Positions 60,075-64,000 of a stretch of DNA of 64,000 nt are shown piece by piece. The DNA comes from Tanytarsus gracilentus (Eukaryota; Arthropoda; Insecta; Diptera; Chironomidae), in assembly GCA_038502055.1 (NCBI GenBank), contig JAXRKN010000037.1, positions 372,001 through 436,000 of the forward strand, read 5' to 3'. The notes under the pieces were generated by a model that ran no database searches, was not told the origin of the DNA, and was given only the letters and a program-made list of their open reading frames with translations. A program made the translations under genes and the position numbers. Position 1 is the first letter of the stretch. Every line of letters begins with the position of its first letter.

Positions 60075-63000
60075 TCAAACGGACATTTGCTTTTTTACAA
60101 GTGCATCAAGCAATCGCAATTTCGCTTTTTTCTCCTTATACAATGTGTAAGTATCATCGATGAGCATTCTATCGGATTTTAGCATTTTTCGGCCATTAAC
60201 CTCCTCAAAATTGTGTTCAAACTCTTTAATTGTTCGTCTCAATTGTTTCTTCTCCTCACGAATGGCATCATAGTGACTGTGAAGTTGCGTTACACTCATT
60301 GAGTGTAGTTGAAAATTTTCCTGGAAATTTGTTGCTGCGGCTGTAATTTGAGTGCTTAAAACGTGTCCCGCATCGAATGAAGTTGACGTTGAGCTGTCTG
60401 AAGGCGATTGAATGCCTGAATGTATTAATGGAGGTGAAAAATCGGTGGATGGCGTTACAATACCCGACAATGCGAGAGCTTCATTTTCAAGGATAGTCGG
60501 TAATTCAATATTTCCTCCAGAGAATGAATTATTTCGATTGACAAGTCGCTTCAGCAGTCGATAGCGGTCATAAAGTGAACGAGCTGCATCGCGTTCTTCA
60601 GTTGTTCCAGGTCGTCCATAAACGGATTCAAAATAGAGCAATGCACGTTGAACTGATGACTTTTCATCGATAAGCTGTTCCGGAGTCATATCATCGATTA
60701 AACGTGGACGCTGTTCCTCATTTCGTTTTTCATCGAGTTTCTAAAGTTATAAAATAAAGAACCTTTGAGTCACACTCGTAACAAATTAAAAGATTATTTG
60801 AAGTGGGTTTTGGTCATGATTTTAATTAGCTTTAAAGATAAAGCGGGTGTAGGCCAGGGAAAGTACAGAATTTCTGGAGAATTTTCTGGAGAATTCTGGA
60901 GAATTTTCTGGAGAATTCTCCAGAATTTCTGGAGAAACTAACAGAATTTCTGGAGAATTTTTTTCTGCAGAAATTCTGGAGAATGTTTTCTGGAGAAATT
61001 TCTCCAGAATTTTTTTTCTCCAGAATTTCTGGAGAACATTTTCTGGAGAAATTCTGGAGAATATTTTTTCTGGAGAATGATTTCTGGAGAATTTCTCCAG
61101 AATATTTTTCTCCAGAATTTCTGCAGAATGATTTCTGGAGAATTTCTCCAGAATATTTTTCTGCAGAATTTCTGGAGAACGGTTTCTGGAGAATTTCTCC
61201 AGAATATTTTTCTCCAGAAATTCTGGAGAATAAAATCTCTTCTTCAGAATTTTTTTTTAAATTTCGCAACATAATTTTTTATGAAAAATTAGAGACTTGG
61301 TCGTCGAGCCGGCAAAATATATTTTCTTAAAAATTCTATGGAAAAATGTGCGGAAAATACTGTCAAAATTAAGCAAAAATCGTGAATTTGAAGTTATTAG
61401 GTTAGAGAAAATATACGTAAGGTATACAAAGAGAATAAAGTACCTGCAATTCCTGAGAGTACCTGCAAAATACCTGCGAGTACCTGCGAAATACCTGCAA
61501 GCTTCTCACCCCTTGATATGAAATTTATCTCTTTTACAAAAAGAAGTCGTCAACAATTTTAACCTCTTCCCACTCATTTATCCCTTTTACAAAAAGAAAC
61601 CATCAACAGTTTTACAAGTGAAAATTTATTCTATTTAATTTGACCAGAAAATTGATGAATAATTTGGTGGAAAATTAAGAGAAAAAATCTTCAAAAGTAA
61701 ACATAAAAATATGTACGCTCTGTGACATACACTCTTTTATTTGATGATTACTTTTTTAGCTGATTATTTTTTTTAAATTTGATAGTTTAGTTATAAAATT
61801 AAATTTAAAAAATAATAAATTCTATAGAAAATTTCATGGAAAAATCAAATTGACAGTATTTTCCACATAATTTTTCATGAATTTTTGACGACCTTTAACT
61901 CTCGAGAAATTCTCCAGAAACCCTTCTCCAGAAATTCTGCAGAAAAATATTCTGGAGAAATTCTCCAGAAACCATTCTCCAGAAATTCTGCAGAAAAATA
62001 TTCTGGAGAAATTCTCCAGAAATCATTCTCCAGAAATTCTCCAGAATTTCTCCAGAAAAGGTTCTCCAGAAATTCTGGAGAAAAAAAATTCTGGAGAAAT
62101 TTCTCCAGAAAACATTCTCCAGAATTTCTGCAGAAAAAAATTCTCCAGAAATTCTGTTAGTTTCTCCAGAAATTCTGGAGAATTCTCCAGAAAATTCTCC
62201 AGAATTCTCCAGAAAATTCTCCAGAAATTCTGTACTTTCCCTGACGCACAATCGATAAAGCTTATAGCAACTGTAAAATTGATTTAAAAGTGAACGGATG
62301 ATGATAAGAACGGAAATTTATTTTTGGAAGCCTCTCAAGAATGTTTTTTTAAAATAAATCTAAAATTAAAGTGGTTTGATTTTATTTCAAGGACTTTGAC
62401 ACTTTTGAAATGGAACAAAATTGACCTAGAATTGTAAAAATTTAAAACTTACAGATTCAATGTCATCTAGCGACTCCTTGATCTTTCCCAACTTCTTCTC
62501 GGTATCATCAAATTTATTCTTATAACCCATCGCCGTTATGGGATCCGATTTAATTTGACTCTTTTCCTTTCTCATTCGATGAATTTCTGCAATGTAATTT
62601 TTGATGTTTTTATCGTTGACTTTGTCAGCGTGAGACGGACGATACCCATAATTGTTCTCAAAGCTCTCCTCATAATTCGAAATTTTCTTCTTCAACGATG
62701 TTAAGCGCTTATTAATTTGCCTAATGCGCTCATCGGGAGTTTGATAAACGCCCGATTGCGGCGAATGACTTTTTTGCAACATGTCGCGTGTCTTCACATT
62801 CTCAATGCTCATAAAATTGCGATAATGCTTCTTATCATTCGCATTTTCATCCTCATCGTCATCCTCGATATCTTCAATTGTCGGCGGAGTAAATTTCACC
62901 AAGTCATGATCTTGTTTGATGTATTTCGAAAATGAGGCGTGGATGTGATCGAAAGATGTGTTGCTGGTTTCATTGCGAAATCGTTGGCACTTGATGGGAT

Positions 63001-63751
63001 TATCCTCTACACTGCTCTCCCATGGTAAACGTGCTCTCGATTTTGGCAAATTTTCCTCATCTCCGTCGCCCTCATTGAGCTTAAAAGCGTTTGATTTTTG
63101 CGATGAATTTTTTCTGCTCGACGACGACGAAGAAGAAGATTTCCTAGGTCTTCGCGGCGATTTTCTTCCCGATGGCGATTTCGTTTTCAAAAATCTCTCC
63201 GAATTCCTTCGATGTTCATTCTCGTCGAGATCTTGAAGCATTTCATCAATCAATATATTTTTGGAGTTCTTTAAATCACGTCCATCATCATCGTTGACTG
63301 ATTGATTGCTTATTTCTTCGTCGTCGAGAGCATTCTCGTTTAATTTTGAGCATTGTTCAGTCACTCGATTCCCATCATTTATGTTATGCTCTTGCAAGGG
63401 CTTCTTATTGAAATCCTCGTGCGAGGACACTCGACGAATGACGTCATTTGGATCTTGAAGAACGGCCGTTGGCACATGTTCCTCGCTACTTGAACGAACA
63501 ACCTTACGGTCTTGAGTTATGGACGATGTACTATCCTGACGATCTTTTCGCTTACGACATTGTTGCTGATACTCAATCGCAATGTTTGGCAAGTAATTTG
63601 ACGAATTGTTCTTGCTGCTATTATTGTTACTATCATTATGATTATTTTTATTTGACGAATTGACACTGTCTGTGCTACGAACTGAAGCTGAAGTAGTAAG
63701 ACGATTCAAGTCGTCTTCATTATGTTCCGTAGATGGACGTCGCATGCCGCA
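60075..63751 (-). CDS. FAM13A: FAM13 homologue, C-terminal two exons (partial; 5' end outside window)
   Basis: Exons 62453-63751 and 60075-60740 join in phase 0 and code for the last 654 aa. An acceptor TCTTTTAG precedes the first, so ATG at 63745 is probably internal rather than the start. The first exon is Asn- and Ser-rich with an acidic stretch, then the FAM13 coiled-coil block (RIRQINKRLTSLKKKISNYE, FENNYGYRPSHADK, NYIAEIHRMRKEKSQIK). The second holds the C-terminal FAM13 blocks (KLDEKRNEEQRPRLIDDMTP, EKSSVQRALLYFESVYGRPG, SLYDRYRLLKRL, and REEKKQLRRTIKEFEHNFEE with KLRLLDALVKK). Vertebrate FAM13A also has an N-terminal RhoGAP domain; whether this gene has one cannot be seen here. Its function in insects is not settled. 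The intron carries a foldback element. Confidence 0.9.
60845..62253. mobile_element. 1.4-kb foldback element built of TTCTGGAGAA-type repeats, in a FAM13 intron
   Basis: The inner ends CAGGGAAAGTACAGAATTTC (60855) and GAAATTCTGTACTTTCCCTG (to 62243) are exact inverted copies. Arms of 340-400 bp consist almost wholly of TTCTGGAGAA / TTCTCCAGAA units with short spacers and run in opposite sense. A second, inner inverted repeat pairs about 61325-61372 with about 61845-61885 (GGAAAATACTGTC). The 8-bp repeat GATAAAGC lies at 60837-60844 and 62254-62261, each exactly 10 bp outside the CAGGG ends, and the 10-bp outer ends are themselves partly inverted copies. An 8-bp duplication would suit a hAT-type non-autonomous element. 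No transposase. Confidence 0.82.
61441..61502 (+). repeat. Short TACCTGC repeat cluster inside the foldback element
   Basis: TACCTGC occurs five times within 60 bp (61441, 61460, 61471, 61481, 61492) with spacings of 10-19 bp. Just downstream, a 53-bp direct repeat (about 61523 and 61576) shares TTTTACAAAAAGAA. Both lie in the non-palindromic core. Confidence 0.7.
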
Positions 63752-64000
63752 CTAAAAGATATTTAAAAAAGAAAATTTAATAATCGATCACGTCATAAAT
63801 TTCTATTCTTAGATCTAAAAAAAATTCAGGTGGGCTCTAAGAACTGAAATAGAATCGTTTTTAAAGCTTTCTACGTGACAGCCATCAAGAAAATTATTGA
63901 ATTATATCGGTTTTCATTTATTATTGAGGGAAAGCAACAAAAACTTGTTTCATTACGTCAATGTAAAAGCAAAAATTGAGGACGATGGCCGTAAAAGATA
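63752..64000 (-). other. FAM13 intron reaching the window end
   Basis: Non-coding sequence upstream (on the minus strand) of the FAM13 exon; no further exon of the gene is visible before the window ends. Confidence 0.6.

Noticed and set aside
60832..61272. 146-codon minus-strand frame with repeated FSRNSGEKYSGEILQK-like units
   Set aside because: It is a translation of the TTCTGGAGAA repeat array. The same units read in several frames and both strands; there is no promoter, splice or domain support.
61441..61502. CRISPR-like short repeats with spacers
   Set aside because: Units are only 7 bp, spacing is irregular, and this is eukaryotic DNA inside a foldback element.
61895..62251. 118-codon minus-strand frame in the right arm of the same element
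   Set aside because: Mirror image of the left-arm frame; repeat-derived.
63745..63747. Start codon of FAM13 at 63745
   Set aside because: A good splice acceptor (TCTTTTAG) lies just upstream at 63752-63759 and the frame continues through it, so this ATG is more likely internal.

Overview
The window looks like nuclear DNA of a dipteran insect, probably a nematoceran midge or fly. It is very AT-rich, most introns inside genes are only 50-150 nt, splice sites are canonical GT/AG, TSS-like TCAGT initiators and TATA boxes are visible, and the gene set (insect-type Sec24, CBM14 peritrophins, a CPM/CPN-like carboxypeptidase, FAM13, a NACHT-WD40 protein) is metazoan and insect-like. No bacterial, viral or organellar genes were seen. 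Species was not determined. All exon models below were built by hand from reading frames, splice consensus and intron phase.

Layout. 1-3602: two tail-to-tail genes for tiny single-pass membrane proteins with an LPPxY motif. The plus-strand gene is the most unusual object in the window: eight tandem candidate first exons (one cut by the window edge), each coding for a different membrane segment plus a basic juxtamembrane stretch, all ending in the same intron phase, ahead of two shared exons with the LPPSY tail. The minus-strand paralogue has a single first exon. 4787-8745 (+): complete Sec24A/B-type COPII cargo adaptor, 11 coding exons. 8746-22550: about 13.8 kb without a recognisable gene, with one near-perfect 318-bp hairpin repeat. 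22657-28819 (-): single-domain M14 metallocarboxypeptidase with two alternative last exons. 28820-34397: non-coding, with a 1.06-kb foldback element. 34398-37641 (-) and 38384-39067 (-): two secreted chitin-binding (CBM14) proteins, one with a giant Ser/Thr/Glu tail, one with three compact domains. 39725-56680 (+): 25-exon DUF4062-NACHT-WD40 protein of about 1775 aa. 56681-60074: convergent 3' region. 60075-63751 (-): last two exons of a FAM13 homologue whose 5' part lies outside the window; its intron carries a 1.4-kb foldback element made of TTCTGGAGAA-type repeats.

The genes do not form one pathway. Sec24 acts in ER export. The two peritrophin-like proteins and the carboxypeptidase are secreted or cell-surface proteins encoded on the same strand. 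The LPPxY proteins are likely membrane adaptors for WW-domain ubiquitin ligases. The NACHT-WD protein is a cytosolic STAND NTPase of unknown ligand.
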